A DNA stretch of 64,000 bases, from NCBI GenBank assembly GCA_029531795.1, contig JAPEIS010000008.1, positions 2,046,001-2,110,000 of the forward strand, in the 5' to 3' direction. Below, in pieces: positions 25,072 to 38,746 of the stretch. The notes below the pieces were generated by a model, which ran no database searches, was not told the DNA's origin, and saw nothing but the letters and a program-made list of their open reading frames with translations. Origin of the DNA: Sclerotinia nivalis. Lineage: Eukaryota; Ascomycota; Leotiomycetes; Helotiales; Sclerotiniaceae. Each line of letters begins with the position of its first letter. Within the stretch, counting starts at the first letter, position 1. Position numbers and translations under genes: made by a program.

Positions 25072-28000
25072 ATGGCATCTAATTCCAATTCCTCCCCTAC
25101 AATGCTGACGAAGGTATGTCGCGACTTCATACTCTGAGCTTGAGATATTCGATCAGATGGGCTACAGTACTAATACCCACATAAGTTCGAGTCAAAATCA
25201 TCCAGAGCAAAGGGCATTGCTTTCCATCCTAAACGGTTCGTTCACAAATACAATGCGCAGCAACTATACCTAACTATTTTCATAGGCCATGGATTCTAGT
25301 TTCTTTACATTCTTCGACTATTCAGCTATGGGATTACCGTATGGGAACATTGATTGATAGATTTGAGGAGCATGATGGGCCAGTTCGAGGAATTGACTTC
25401 CACAAAACACAACCCCTCTTTGTCTCTGGTGGAGATGATTACAAGATTAAGGTCTGGTCATTGCAGACTAGGAGATGTCTTTTTACTTTGAATGGTCATT
25501 TGGATTATGTTCGCACAGTTTTCTTTCATCATGAGCTCCCTTGGATCATTTCCAGTTCGGACGATCAAACTATTAGAATATGGAACTGGCAAAATCGCTC
25601 TTTAAGTAAGCTGGGAATGTGTCAACATTATAAACGTATGCAATACTAATCTTCTTTTCAGTTTGCACAATGACTGGTCACAATCATTATACAATGTGCG
25701 CTCAATTCCATCCAAAAGACGATTTGGTAGTGTCTGCATCCCTTGATCAGTCGGTTCGAGTTTGGGATATTTCAGGCTTGCGAAAGAAGCATTCGGCGCC
25801 AACATCCATGACTTTCGAAGATCAGATGTCGAGAGGGAACCAGGCTCAAGCGGATATGTTTGGAAATACCGACGCTGTGGTCAAATTCGTGCTCGAAGGT
25901 CACGACCGAGGTGTCAATTGGGTAGCTTTCCATCCAACGTTACCCCTGATCGTATCTGCGGGTGATGATCGACTCGTGAAATTATGGCGAATGAGCGAGA
26001 CTAAAGCATGGGAGGTCGATACATGTCGGGGACATTTCCAAAATGCGTCAGGATGCTTATTTCACCCTCATCAAGACCTGATCTTGTCGGTTGGTGAAGA
26101 CAAAACCATCCGAGTTTGGGATCTCAACAAGCGTACGTCAGTGCAATCATTCAAGCGGGAGAATGATAGGTTTTGGGTCATTGCAGCTCATCCTGAGATA
26201 AATCTTTTCGCTGCTGGCCATGATAATGGTGTCATGGTATTCAAGCTTGAGCGAGAACGCCCTGCTTCTGCCTTTTACCAGAACAATCTCTTTTATATCA
26301 CCAAGGATAAACATGTCAAATCTTATGATTTCCAGAAGAATATCGAAAGCCCAACACTATTGACTTTGAAGAAACTCGGTAGCCCTTGGGTTCCGCCTAG
26401 ATCACTTTCCTACAATCCAGCTGAACGAGCTGTCTTGGTTACTTCTCCTGCAGATGGTGGTTCATATGAGCTCATCAATCTTCCTCGGGATGGAGCCGGT
26501 TCAATGGATTCAAATGACACGAAGCGAGGTCAAGGTACTTCTGCAGTTTTTGTAGCACGAAACAGATTCGCTGTATTCAATGCTACAACTCAGCAAATTG
26601 ATATCAAAGATCTTTCCAACTCTACCACCAAGACCATCAAGCCTCCAAATGGAACCACCGATATCTACTTTGGTGGAACTGGTAACCTTTTGTTGATCAC
26701 CCCCACTGCTGTTCATTTATATGATATCCAGCAAAAGAAAGCTACTGCTGAACTTGCTGTATCCGGTGTCAAGTATGTCGTTTGGTCTAACGATGGTTTA
26801 TATGCGGCTCTTTTGAGCAAACATAATGTCACGATTGTTACGAAATCTTTAGAACAAGTTAGCTCCCTTCACGAAACCATCCGTATCAAGAGTGCTACCT
26901 GGGATGATGCAGGCGTTCTTCTTTACTCGACTTTGAACCACATCAAATACACCTTATTGAACGGAGATAATGGTATCGTTCGCACGCTTGATCAGACAGT
27001 CTACCTTGTCAGGGTTAAAGCACGTACTATGTATTGCTTGGACCGAAATGCCAAACCAAAGATTTTGAATATCGATCCTACAGAGTATCGTTTCAAGCTT
27101 GCCCTTGTGAAGCGAAACTATGAGGAGATGTTGCAAATCATCAAGAACTCTAGTCTTGTTGGTCAAAGTATTATATCTTATTTGCAGAAGAAGGGTTATC
27201 CTGAAATTGCTTTGCAATTCGTACAAGATCCACAAACTCGATTCGAATTAGCAATAGAGTGTGGTAACTTGGAGGTCGCCGTGGAGATGGCCAAGCAATT
27301 AGACCGACCAAAGCTGTGGTCGAGATTAACAGCAGAAGCCCTTGCTCACGGTAATCATCAGATTGTTGAGATGACATATCAGAAGTTGCGACAATTTGAC
27401 AAATTATCGTTCTTGTATCTTGCCACTGGAGACGAGGCGAAGTTAACAAGGATGGCCAAAATTGCGGAACATCGTGGTGACTTCACTGCCCGCTTCCAGA
27501 ACGCATTGTATCTGGGAGATGTTCAGGACAGGATACAAATGTTCAAAGAAATTGATCTTTGTAAGTTTACATCAAACATACTAATACTCACGCGCAAGAT
27601 ACTAACCCATATCAGATCCACTTGCTTACATGACCGCAAAGTCACATGGACTTACAGAGGAATGCGAGTCCATTCTCGAGGCTTCAGGCCTTACCGAAGA
27701 ACAAATCACTTTACCCTCCCTCGGATCTCCACTTACTCCTCCTAAACCTGTCATCCCTACCTTCAAGGCAAACTGGCCAACAAAGGCAACTTCGCAATCA
27801 TTCTTTGAGAAGGCTTTGCTTGGTCAAGTCGAAGGTCTTTCTCTAGAAGATGAACCTTCTGCTGCAGCAAATGGGTTCGGGTTTGATGAAGCTGGAGACG
27901 ATGAAACTAAGACTGGCGCTCTCATTGAGGCTGACGATGACGAAGATGCTGCGGGATGGGACATGGGTGATGATATTGTTCCAGAGGTTGAGAGTGACTT

Positions 28001-29026
28001 CGTCAATGTTGATAGTGCAGAAGCTGGCGCGGGTAGTAGTGAGGCTGATTTATGGGCTCGCAATTCCCCTATCGCTGCTGACCACGTGGCTGGCGGCTCC
28101 TTCGAAACTGCTATGCAATTACTCAATCGTCAACTTGGCGCTGTAAACTTCGGACCTTTGAAACCTCGATTCTTGGAAATTTACCAAGCATCAAAAACAT
28201 ACCTCCCAGCATCCGCAAGTCTTCCACCTTTGGTCAATTATGTTCGACGAACAGTTGATGAGACAGATCCTCGTAAGGTTCTTCCTATCATTCCACGAGA
28301 TATTGAATCATTAGCAACCATCGACCTACAGAAAGGATATGATGCCATGCGACAAAACAAGCTTGAAGATGGTGCTACAATATTCAAGGGCATCCTTCAT
28401 GCTCTACTTGTCAACGCGGTCTCAACTGCCTCTGAAGTATCAGAGGCAAAGAAACTTATCACGACAGCATCAGAATACAGTATAGCAATGGCCATCGAAA
28501 TTTCGAGGCGGAAGATTGGAACTGCTGATGAAATTTCAAAATCGCCAGAGAAACTGAAGCGCAGTTTGGAATTGTCGGCTTATTTCACTATTCCCAAGTT
28601 GGAGGTTGTTCATAGACAATTGGCTTTAACAAGTGCGATGAAGTTGGCCTATTCCAGCAAGAACTATAACTCCGCATTAAGTTTTGCTAACAGAATGTTG
28701 GCAAACGGCGGAAGTGCTAAGGTTCTTGATAATGTAAGCAATATCCTAGCGCAATCAATTCTGTGTACTAATTAAATATCTAGGCTCGTAAGATTAAGGC
28801 TGCATGTGAGCGCAACCCTAATGATACCCACGAGATTGAATTCGATCAATTTGCCGAATTCGATGTTTGTGCTGCCTCACACGCACCTATTTACTCTGGC
28901 TCTCCATTCGAGGTCTGTGCATTTGATGGTAGCAAATATCAAGCTAAATATAAGGGTACTGTCTGTGCAGTATGTGGAGTTTGCGAGGTTGGTAAGAACG
29001 GGAGTGGGTTGAAACTTGTTGCATAG
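25072..29026 (+). CDS. COP1: Coatomer subunit alpha (COPI)
   Basis: Six exons (25072-25113, 25186-25235, 25286-25605, 25662-27560, 27616-28733, 28784-29026) give 1223 residues, matching family length. Alpha-COP is the largest subunit of the COPI coat that carries cargo from Golgi to ER. It recognises dilysine tails through its N-terminal WD40 propeller. Visible parts: N-terminal [21 protein letters not shown] repeats to about residue 320 ([25 protein letters not shown]), a second propeller and helical solenoid to about 800, an acidic linker ([11 protein letters not shown]), and the C-terminal domain with [12 protein letters not shown] that binds epsilon-COP. All intron phases agree. The donor at exon 2 (GTTCGT) is weaker than the others but the frame and protein are unmistakable. 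Confidence 0.96.
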
Positions 29027-30634
29027 GTGCAATGGGGCATGAATTTAGGGTGGTGTAGGACGATGGAGAAATCTTTTTGGTTGAGGTGAAAAATTCATAT
29101 GGAGTTTGAGGAAAAACTATGACGTCAAATTAGTTGATGAATGTAGAATGTTGTTCTTGGCTCCCTGTTATAAATGAAGAATATGTATTTGCATCTTGTC
29201 TTGGTGTTTAGACGATACTTATTAATGTGAATGAATTTTGATTACCAACTGGCATGAGAGTTTGACCACTGAATGCAACCTTATCCGGAAATGACAGCGG
29301 GAAGAAAGATATTTATACAATCAAATGCTCTGATTTTAATAAGTGGCTATCGGAAACTAAATCGTATCAATTTATATACACGGAACTGCTATACTTTGGC
29401 GATGATAAGTCTTACAATTGTATATATTCTCGCCCACCGTGCCCGTGTAACTCATCCTAAGCAACCAAGCAACTCCATTCCTTACAAATTCCAATACCTA
29501 ATCTCAACACTCCTTTTCTTTTTACATACATCATGTCCAGCTCAACTCAAGAAACCCTTGCGCATTCCCCAAAATACTCATACTCCTGTACATCCCATCC
29601 ATCCTCTCATCTCCTCTCATCTCCTCTCATCTCATCCACCCGCACCTCCTTACCCTCTCCCTGATATACCACATACATACCGACATACATACAAAGCCCT
29701 CAACACGAACCACTCCCCTCCCCCCACCTCCTCTCAAGGATATCCTCCACAAATTACACGAGAAAATTATTAGATTAGTGATTATTCTCTTGATGAAGAT
29801 GAGAGATGAGCTCTCTTTCTCAATGGATTGTTTATTGGCTTTTATTGTTGTGTATAAGCAACCTTATACGCGTATAAATTGAATTGAATTTGGGTTTGGA
29901 TTTACCTTTCAATTTGTTCCTTGTCCAAAACCGCATATGGTATGAGGAGAATGGGTGGTAAAGGAGTCGAATATATTGTAGGGTACCTCGGGAGGATTAG
30001 TCAGTCATTCTTGGGATGGAAAAGAGGAGACAGGATATATATTTATATAGCTATTAGGATGTTAAGATGGGATAAAAGAGAAAGGAACGGCTAGGTACAA
30101 GAATAATAAATAGAATCTAAGAAAGATCCACGCTGAAAAGAAAAAGGAAAGATTTCCTTTCATATACTTGTGTAAATTCGAGATGTTTAGGATACCCATA
30201 TTGAATAGTAGGGGCTGTGATGTTATTTTGTGATTTTGTAGGTAGGTATTTACTATTGAGGGAGAGGATGATTTAGTTCAGGTGGGTAGGTAGTTGAATA
30301 TGATTGATGGGATTTTCTTATGAGGTAAATAGGTAGCATTTTTAGATAGTCGGGCTAGTTTTTTGAAAATTGATATTTATATATATATACGAATGAATAG
30401 TCCTCTTCCTTTATGATTTCAAATAGTTATATATCTGCCAGCACAAACTGAGACTGGTAATATGCCCGCAATATCTATTATCAAGCTTTCATTCAAGCTT
30501 TCATTCAATCCCTCAGCCTGTACCTCGCCTATATCGTATCTGATGTATGATGATGCAGAACTTATGTCAATCCAAGTGTATTAATTTTCCGGCATTATCA
30601 TCGTTAAAAAGTACGCATTCTCTAAGTGACATGC
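29027..30634. other. Intergenic between convergent genes
   Basis: 1.6 kb low-complexity spacer. It contains about four copies of a 10-bp TCTCATCTCC unit (about 29606-29640) and CT- and TA-rich tracts. A 166-codon ORF across it is composed of low-complexity translation and was not accepted as a gene. Confidence 0.5.
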
Positions 30635-32255
30635 TCATAGACCCTCAACTCCCTTCGTAATTTCTTCAATTTCATTCTCCTCATCCTTCACAAATTTATA
30701 AACACCCAATTGTCGTTTATTAAAACACGTACTAACAAAAATCGTATCTCCACTCGTAATAGTAGGCTGTACCCTTTTCGGCGTACCGCTCAGTCGTCTC
30801 TTATTAAAATAAGAACTGACGAACACCAAACCTCCATCTTTTCTACCAGGTTGGACTGCGCTGGCATAACATAATTGAGATTTGTTGTTTGGGTTTGGCC
30901 ATTTAGGGATGTCAATATCGATGGATGCGATGACTTTAATAACCCATGTATTATCCTTTCGCTGTAACTCTAGGATCTTGGCGCCAACTTCCATACATGA
31001 TGCCAAGACCCGGAAGGAAATATCTTTGTTGTTCTCTGTTTGTCTGGGGTAATCGTGAAGGAATTCAAGACGGTATGCTCCGCCTCCAACATCTAGATCT
31101 GCTACAACATCGATTGGTGCCTCCTTGACAAGTTCATAGGGGGATACTGGACCAAAAGACCATCCCATATTGATAACTCGGACTTTGTTATCGTAACTAC
31201 CAGTTAAGAGAACCCATCTTTTGTCTCCGGATGGTAATGGAAGAATAGAAATAACAGCAGCTTCATGCCCCGAGTACGAAGTTTGCAAATTCAAGTCAAA
31301 ATGATTATCTCTATTTCGTGAATTTCCTAAAATGCAAGTCCGGAGTTTCGAATCATCGCCCCCGGAAAATATCCCGTGGAAATTTTCGGAAGATGTGAAA
31401 GGATGGCAAGCCCAATTACAGCAATATGCATATTGAGGTTCCTCGCCTGAATATGGGATTTTCAAAGAATGCAATGATACGGATGGTTCTTCTTTCCGTA
31501 ACCGTAAATCCGAACCGTGTATCTTGCCATATATAGCTCCAGTGATGTTTAGTATTTGAACAACTCCAGTTGAAGCCGTTACGGCTAAAGATAGGGAACC
31601 ATCTTTCGATGTTGAAGGACACCATGCAAAATAGGTGATAAGGACGGAATCATCAAATACTTTCCAAGTATTAATATGTTCGAGATCGGGAGAAGTATTT
31701 TCATTGGTCGTTATTTTGAAGAGGGATATCCTGCCTGTGCTGGAGGAGACTGCGAAGTAATCTTGATCCGTGGGACAAAAATGGAGATCATAGATTGCTC
31801 CGTATGGATATGGACGTGATTGACAAAGGGTCCTAATCATATCAGATGTGACAAGAAGGGTATAAACTCGTGAATAATGCTTACGAAGAACCACCATCAA
31901 GATGGTATAGCATTAAACTTCCATTCCTCTTTTGAAGAGTTGACAGGGGCTCTGATTGATCTTCCGATTCATTTGAGATGATCTTTTTATCCTCAACAAA
32001 AATATGTTCAGGGTGAGAATAATCGATTAAACTCAAGGGAGCTGAAGAAACCATTCCTTCTTTATGTGGAAATGGGTCAGTATTCACAACGACTTCACTC
32101 GAAGACTTGTCGACATGTACCCATGAATCTTCTTCCTCCTTATCCAACTCATAGGTTCCAATGACGAACCATGAAGGATTATTTGGCCAAAATTCTATGC
32201 AACTCGGAGGAAGGTCTAAGAGATCAGAATCAAGAACTTCGATTTTTGAAGCCAT
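30635..32255 (-). CDS. DPH7: Diphthine methyltransferase/methylesterase (DPH7-like WD40 protein)
   Basis: Exons 31885-32255 and 30635-31832 (52-bp intron, GTAAGC...ATTAG, phase 2) give 522 residues. DPH7 (Rrt2, WDR85) demethylates the diphthine methyl ester intermediate so that Dph6 can complete diphthamide on elongation factor 2. The match rests on N-terminal SCIEFWPNNPSWFVIGTYEL, the strand LHFCPTDQDYFAVSSSTGRI, and above all GIFSGGDDSKLR followed by LTGSYDNKVRVI, the family hallmark. The protein is longer than yeast Rrt2 because of an acidic N-terminal insert. The final strands contain two near-copies of a V-F-V-S-x-x-F-N-K-R segment, a possible local duplication. Cytosolic. Paralogy with other WD40 proteins is the main alternative. 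Confidence 0.83.
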
Positions 32256-33373
32256 GTTTAATTGATTGATAGATGACTTGACCTTCTAGCATGCAGAATT
32301 CGTTCTCCTTGAAAAATTCTTTTCTGCACTATAATTAGTGCTTTGACAGGAAGAGATCTTCGTTCGGAAGATATAATTTTTGATGCTGATCTTGCTGAGA
32401 ATGAGGTTGGGATATTTCCCAAGGAAAAGTTGTTGTCATGTGCAAGCCACATTGCACCGCCACTCGCAATAAAGCCACAACTAACAATGAAACCAAAGGG
32501 TATTTATTTCTCTTTCCAGGTTACTTGAACTATGCATGCTTCAAACAAGACATCAACGAGTTATCTCACAAATGAGTTCCGTTATGGGTCTCAGTCTTTC
32601 TCCTTCCTCTCCCGCCCAGACATGAGACAGGACAATAGTGGAGCGGATGAATTGCCCCATAAAAGCTCCCCTCACTTCTCACCTCTACTCCGTTTGCTAC
32701 CATATTAATTTACTGTTCAAAATACTTGAGAAGGTTATCGTCATCCTTCCTTTTCCCTTCTTCACCTATCATATGAACAAAGTCCTATGCACTACTATGC
32801 ACTACTATGCACTAACTATGCATCCCTTGTAAACGGGTGTTTGCTTCCAAACCCCTGTTGAAAGTATATGCAACTCGCCGTTGTCGTTTGTTTGAAAGGC
32901 CTGGAAGCCGAATACTTCTGGTGAAAAGATTTCTAAAAGATTTCTTTTTCAACAACCGTCCTCCATTTCAAAGAGAGTCCATAAAACTCAAAACCGCAAA
33001 CATTAGAACGTTCTCCAAGTTCATTATCCCAACCGACTTATCAAGAAGGACATTCTGATTCTCGTCCATACAAGCAAGATCTGGATGCTCATCAAAAGAA
33101 ACCATTATATGGTCCGTGCATCATCTTCCTTGAAGTGAATCTTCTCAACACTTCCAAAGATAAAACTCTCTTCAATTTCAATTGTTGATAAGATCTTTTT
33201 ATGTACATATCTGTCCTTTATTGCTGTCATCTATTATTTAATCTAGTGGTCATATAATCAACAGCTTGCCTGTAAATATCAACAATTCATCTACGCGGTT
33301 TCTACTTTCCAACTTCAACTTTACTCCACCTATCATCCGACGTTCATGTGAGGAAGTTTGAGTAGGATTAAAT
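32256..33373. other. Upstream region of two divergent genes
   Basis: 1.1 kb. It contains a short direct repeat of CTATGCACTA (about 32785-32820) and no recognisable gene. Confidence 0.5.
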
Positions 33374-34837
33374 ATGGCAAACGGGGAAGAAACCAAAGTA
33401 TCCGAAAATGAGGGCTACTTATCAGATGAATCAGATTTCTATGGTCATACAACCCTCTCTATTACTTCAATTCACTATTAACCCTCAAATCAGGTGATTC
33501 GGCAACCAAACAATCATTCGAAGATCGTGCTTCAGAATTCGATGATACAGCATATTGGAAAAATCATCAACCATCTCTGACCGAAAAGGCAGATGCGAAT
33601 GTTGCCCAAGCCCTTGCAAGTCCACCACCAAAATCGTTTATGTATAATCCGTATGCAGGTCAAGAATGTGCATGGCAACTTGAAGAGAGCGTTGAGGCTT
33701 TTCTGAAACGATTACCACCGAAGACGACTCAGGTTTCTGAATCGATTCCATGGATATACATTACCAATCCCTTCCGTGAGGCACCGAAACGTATTGCAAT
33801 ACATGAAGAAGCTCCTCCTGATAAAGATAGCGAGTGAGTACATTTTGTGTACATGGAATCTGAATGAGCAGTTTTCGTATGCTGATTCTATAAACAGCTG
33901 GGGAAAATGTGCATCCGAAGGGAATCGTTTACTGGAGGAGCTAACAACTCTTCGAAACACAATTGAGAAGGAAAATGCTGGAGAACCCACAATCCCAATC
34001 AATTTGTTGATGAATAAAGAGAAAGAAGTCACTGTGCAGAAAATTTTAGATACAGCGATTGATTGTCAATGTACTACTGGGAAGGTATGTTTTATGTCTC
34101 GCTTATATGTTACTCCTGATAGACTTCTTTGCCCTCTATTCAATGCCCAAGTAACTCTCGAATATTTTCAATACCTATGTGATATTCACATCCGAACAAA
34201 AAAACCCCCTCACTCAGACATTTCATCCCTCTTCCCTCCCTCATCTCATATTCCAAATTCGAAAACTCTAACTCTCGTTTCTCACAAGTGGATGATTTTC
34301 TGCCTTCCCTCCGAAGTAAATGAAATCTGGTCCGCAATCGCCAAATCTACCTCTACCAATTCCCTCGGCATAGGCGCCAAAGTATCTCCCGACGGTAGAT
34401 CCGGTGTCTCTCAGAAATCCCGACTCATATGTGTCTATACCGAGAACTTCTCAGATAGGATGGATGTGTATCGAGTCTTGAAAGCTATTAAAGAATTAGG
34501 GTTGGTGGATAAAACACAGAGGAATGCGATTTATTATAAAGCCGGTATGTTTTCCCTTTGTTTCTTTCGTCTTTCCGCCCCGATGAAAATGGAAGGTAAT
34601 ACATGATTGCGTGAAGATGAAAGCTAAACTAATCATCCTTTCTCATTTGCAATAGATGTATTCACCTACCTACAACTCAACTCCTCCAATCCCTACGACA
34701 TCAAAGCCTCTCTCTACAATTCCCAAGATTTTTTCAAGGATCCTCCTCAACCGAAATCCGTTACAAAACCTAAAGCTCGACCCGTCAAAAATGAAAATGC
34801 GAAAGTTGATTCGTTCTTTCGGAAAGTCAAGAAGTAA
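33374..34837 (+). CDS. DUF1917-type (UPF0696-like) protein
   Basis: Five exons (33374-33443, 33494-33833, 33898-34084, 34289-34544, 34656-34837) give 344 residues and all phases close. The N-terminus is acidic and disordered (ENEGYLSDESDFYGD). The conserved part runs from MYNPYAGQECAWQLEESV through PWIYITNPF, WGKCASEGNRLLEEL, KWMIFCLPSEVNEIWSAIAKS and SRLICVYTENFSDRMDVYRVLKAIKELG, which resembles the eIF4E-like fold family including human C11orf68. The C-terminus is basic and ends FFRKVKK, a PIP-box-like or nuclear signal. Biochemical role unknown in fungi. Intron 3 is long (204 bp) and the intron 1 donor (GTCATA) is weak, so the first exon is the least certain part. Confidence 0.72.
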
Positions 34838-35799
34838 CCTAGTGATTTGGCTATGCATCAGGTTAATCATGAATGAGTTGGTTGGATTTGCTCGGGGTGG
34901 GGAATTTGTGAAGTTGCTTTTCCAGCTTCTGGGTTTCTTTGGGGGGTTTGGATGAAAGGGGCAATTAGGATGTTGTAGCTCTTGCTGGAGAGATTGCAAT
35001 GGTAGATGAAATCAAACATGAGCTGCCGAGAGCTCGAGAATATGGATACTCGAGAAGTATAGGACCTGCTTTGAACACAACTTCGCATGACTGTGTCAGG
35101 AATAGGGTGATGAGTAAAATGCCAGCCAGATGTACTACGTTACAAGTCATTCTACACAGCAAACACCATTTGAGAATAAGGCATCCTCGTCATAATTCTT
35201 CCTTTCTTCCTTTCTGGAATGTGACGAGATAAATAGTGGTCCTCCCCCAGACTCGAGATTAAAAAACTGATGGATATATAATTTATAGATGAGATAACTA
35301 GTCCAGGGTTTTAGGTTTTCATGTGCTAGCAAGATGAAGATATCATGATATTCAGAAAAAGTTTACGTGTATAATCCAACGAAATCCCACACACCCCCCT
35401 CCACCCCCCACCCCAACAAGTTCATTATGCAAACCATATTCAGTCAACTACTACTCCAACTACTAGATGGGTAAAGATAATTGTTTGACTGACTGACTAT
35501 TATTTCTTTTTAAAATTAGCCGTAGAATATGTGAATATATTTAAATTCTTCATCATAATAATAGAATGAAAGTAACTAAAGTAGTTGAAGTAAAGTAAAA
35601 TATTTAAAGCTGCCTACAAATCTCACAATAAGGGTATCATATCATGCATATATCAATCGGATCATCCTGTGACCTTCTCCTTCCATTCTCATTCCCATTT
35701 CCTCTCCCACGTCCTCCTCGTTTCTCGTTCTCGTCCACTTCCAATTACACCCCTCCCTTTCCAATCCATCTCACATCTTATCCCTCTGCCCCCAACCCC
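34838..35799. other. Intergenic between convergent genes
   Basis: 960 bp. A C-rich run (about 35388-35416) and AT-rich tracts; nothing coding was recognised. Confidence 0.5.
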
Positions 35800-36936
35800 C
35801 TAATTCCCAATACTCCAAACCTCCACACCCAAAATATCGAATTTTTCCCCCTCCTCACTCAAAGGTTCATTCCCAAAAGTAGGACAACTACTACTAATCC
35901 CCTTTTCAAACGTATCGTCCAACCAAAGTCCATAATGACCATCACCACCACCTATTGACAAAAAACCCGTTTCGCATAACATCATGTAGTCGTTTATACC
36001 CGAGTAAGGGAATGCTTTGAAGCGAATACGTTCGGGGGTGCTAGTGCCTGATTTGGAAGAGAAGGCGGGGGATTTGGGTGGGGCTTGCGAGGTTGTGGGG
36101 GAGAGGAGAGAGGAGGGGTGAGGGACGCCGATGGTGGTGGAGCGTTGGGAATTTGTTGTGTCGGATGAGGGAGGAGGAGGAAGAGTGGCTAGGAGAGAGG
36201 AGGAAACGAGGGTGGCGCGCCAGAGGAAACATTCTCCTGTGCCGAAGTAGTGGGGGGCGGGATGAGGAGCTTCTGTTAGGTATGCGCCGAATAACTATAT
36301 GGCTTTCACATTAGCTTTAATCTCAATAACAATCACCATTACAAAACAAGAACGAGCAAGAAAGAAACAACTACATACCCCACCCTCCCCATCCCTAACA
36401 ACCAACACAAACCCATTCCTCAACCCCCTCAACTCATCACACTTCTTATATAACGTCCCCAAACTAACCCCATCCTGTTCCAAACTATAAACCAAATTCC
36501 ATTCCTCACAAAGCTGTAATCTAGGTGGAACCAACAATCTAATTTCCTCCGCGAGCGCCCTACTCAACAATTGCGCCGATGGATCTGTATTTTCTCTCCA
36601 ACCGCGTAAAGTCACCGGATACAGAGGCGGCGGTTGAAAAGGCGAAGCTGTACGATGAGGAGGGGTATAGACGCCTTGAATACCATTTTGCATCGAGGTG
36701 GGAGAGAAATTCGAGGAACGGGTTTTGGTTTGCTGGTTATTATTGCTGTTGTGATTTCCATTTCCATTACCATTTCCAGCATGATTTGAAGGTTCAGTTG
36801 AGAAGCGTCTCAGTAATCCCGTAACTGCATGAGAAACCGTAGTTGGCACAGCCCAAGTAGCGGAACTTGAGAGGGCGGGTGTGGAATGACCGGAGGAAGA
36901 ATTGGGCGTTTCGTCGTGATAGCGATTACTTGACAT
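35800..36936 (-). CDS. OXR1: TLDc-domain oxidation resistance protein
   Basis: Exons 36379-36936 and 35800-36294 (84-bp intron, GTATGT...TATAG, phase 0) give 350 residues. OXR1-type TLDc proteins protect against oxidative stress and in yeast act on V-ATPase assembly. The N-terminal 120 residues are disordered and Asn/Ser-rich (a GNGNGN run). The TLDc domain starts at about residue 130 with LSRALAEEIRLLVPPRLQLCEEWNLVY (positions 36420-36560), continues SLGTLYKKC and FGAYLTEAPHP after the intron, and ends with GLWLDDTFEKG, CPTFGNEPLS and FDILGVEVWSIG, the canonical C-terminus. An insert rich in Pro/Ser and Thr interrupts the domain near residue 230. The ATG chosen is the first in frame; upstream the frame offers only TTG. 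Confidence 0.92.
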
Positions 36937-37695
36937 TGTGAATGCGATAGAGCTATTTAGTATCTGTGAATGCAATGTTTGTGAACGCAGCGCTTCCGAA
37001 TGTCTGTTTAATTAGTTTTCCCGCATTAATGTTTCCGCAACTAGGTATATGCTATGTTGTGAATGCGTGTGTTACTAGGAAATTCGTTGCTTTGTACCGA
37101 GAATAGCTGTTGATCTTATATGAGATGGGAATGTATATGATGGGAGGGATGTTGGGATAGGAATTGAATTGTAGGGCGGGACCTATGGAGCTTTAAGGTT
37201 TTGTAATCGAGTAATTGATTGGAGTGAATTCACTTGTTCGTGGCCTGATGAAATGGAAAATGTACCGAGTTATTGCTTCACCTTAGAGTTGAAGGAGGAC
37301 GCCACTAGGTTTTTGATTGGTTGAATTGGGTAAGATACGGCTAAGGCTGACAGCCGTTGTGTAAGATAAATTTCAGATGATATTTCTGTCTCTTATTATT
37401 TATTATTCTCCATCCGAATTGCTTGTATTATTATGTTTAGCCCAAGTTCCCCGGATTATATATCTAATCTAAGTCAAAGACGCAACAAGTTACAACATAC
37501 ATAGGCATTTTTGTACGTCATCAAGTTGATAGATCGGACGATATCATGTATAACAACCCCGGGGTTTTATATACATTGCATCTACTAGGTACCTACTAGG
37601 TAGTATTCAATATGTTGTATCACCAGTGCATAATAAATCTCCTACGGACAATGCACGTAGACCCCAAAGAAGCATGTGTCAAGAATTTCAATTTC
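36937..37695. other. Intergenic, OXR1 upstream region
   Basis: 760 bp AT-rich spacer with no gene or RNA recognised. Confidence 0.5.
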
Positions 37696-38746
37696 CTAAG
37701 TATGATCCAAAAACCTCTTAATCCCTTCAATAACACCTTCCGGACTTGGCTTATCAGCACAAACATCCGGTTCATAATCGAAGGTATTTTTGAGATAATC
37801 TCTAGTAGTAGGTCCAATTGTAGCGATGAAAGTTTTTCTCTGTCCATCCTCTCGTTCATCCGATTTCTTTACTTTTCCAGTTTGAGAATCCAACATCCCT
37901 AGAGAACGTAACATAGCTTCACAACCCGTCGGCGAAAAAACAACTACCCATCTAACATCCCTATCCTTGGTCTCCTTCAACAAATTCGTGAAATTCTCCT
38001 CGAAAGATTCCATCACTCCAGTACCATAAACAACCAATTCATCGACTTGAATTCTCTTCTCGTTTGATAAAGTTGGATCCATTAATGTTTTAGGAATGAT
38101 ATCTCTTCTCTGTTCTCCGACCATGAACAGCAGAGATGGTTTTATTGTGCGATCTTTATACCAATTTCCATAATGTTCTAACATATAATGTGCCAACGCT
38201 TCTCCATTTCCTGTTTCGGCTCCAAAAATATTTAATGGCGGGTTTTGAGGTATCGATCGTAGAGCTCGAGATGTAGCTGGTCCAACAGTGTATATCGGTA
38301 TATCTTGCAGATAAGGCCATTCATCACCCACTATAAAATCATCAGTCAATCATCAATACCTCTTAGGCAATTGCAAACATACCATCTTTCCCCCCTCTCC
38401 CCTCCTCCACCAACTTAGTAAACAATTCCACAGCCCTCTGACTCGTAAAAATCAACCCCCCATATCTCTTTCCCTCATCTTTCTCAATCTCCCTCTCCTT
38501 AAGTAACCTCTTGACCACCTCCGCCCCCTCTTCCATAAACCTATGTTCCAGGACCGGTACAAAAATCGGTTCAAAACCCCTCTCACTCTTCATTTCCCCT
38601 TGTCCATACTTCAACGCATTAAAACTCACCTCCTCAAACCTCTCCTCGTACCCATCATTCGGCACACTTTTCGTCTTTAACAGAAAAACCGGTATTCTTG
38701 TCATCATTCCTATTCTTTCCTTATTTTCTTTCTTCTCCTTATTCAT
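37696..38746 (-). CDS. HEM4: Uroporphyrinogen-III synthase
   Basis: Exons 38383-38746 and 37696-38330 (52-bp intron, GTATGT...TATAG, phase 1) give 332 residues. The enzyme cyclises hydroxymethylbilane with inversion of ring D to make uroporphyrinogen III for heme and siroheme, in the cytosol. Sequence is divergent, as is usual for the family, but the two-domain pattern is clear: PVFLLKTKS start, GGLIFTSQRAVELF, PIYTVGPATSRAL, ETGNGEALAHYML, VDELVVYGTG, VVVFSPTGCEAML and FIATIGPTTRDYL, ending with PSPEGVIEGI. It is head-to-head with ERV1. An alternative start is the double Met at codons 14-15. Confidence 0.93.

Noticed and set aside
29273..29773. 166-codon ORF starting with ATG
   Set aside because: Pro/His/Ser-rich translation of CT-rich repeats in a convergent 3' region, with no domain or splice context.
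30480..30515. CAAGCTTTCATT direct repeat
   Set aside because: Two short copies only; too small to be more than a local duplication.
33776..34606. 276-codon ORF in the DUF1917-type gene
   Set aside because: Runs through introns 2, 3 and 4 of the gene; spliced exons match the conserved protein better.
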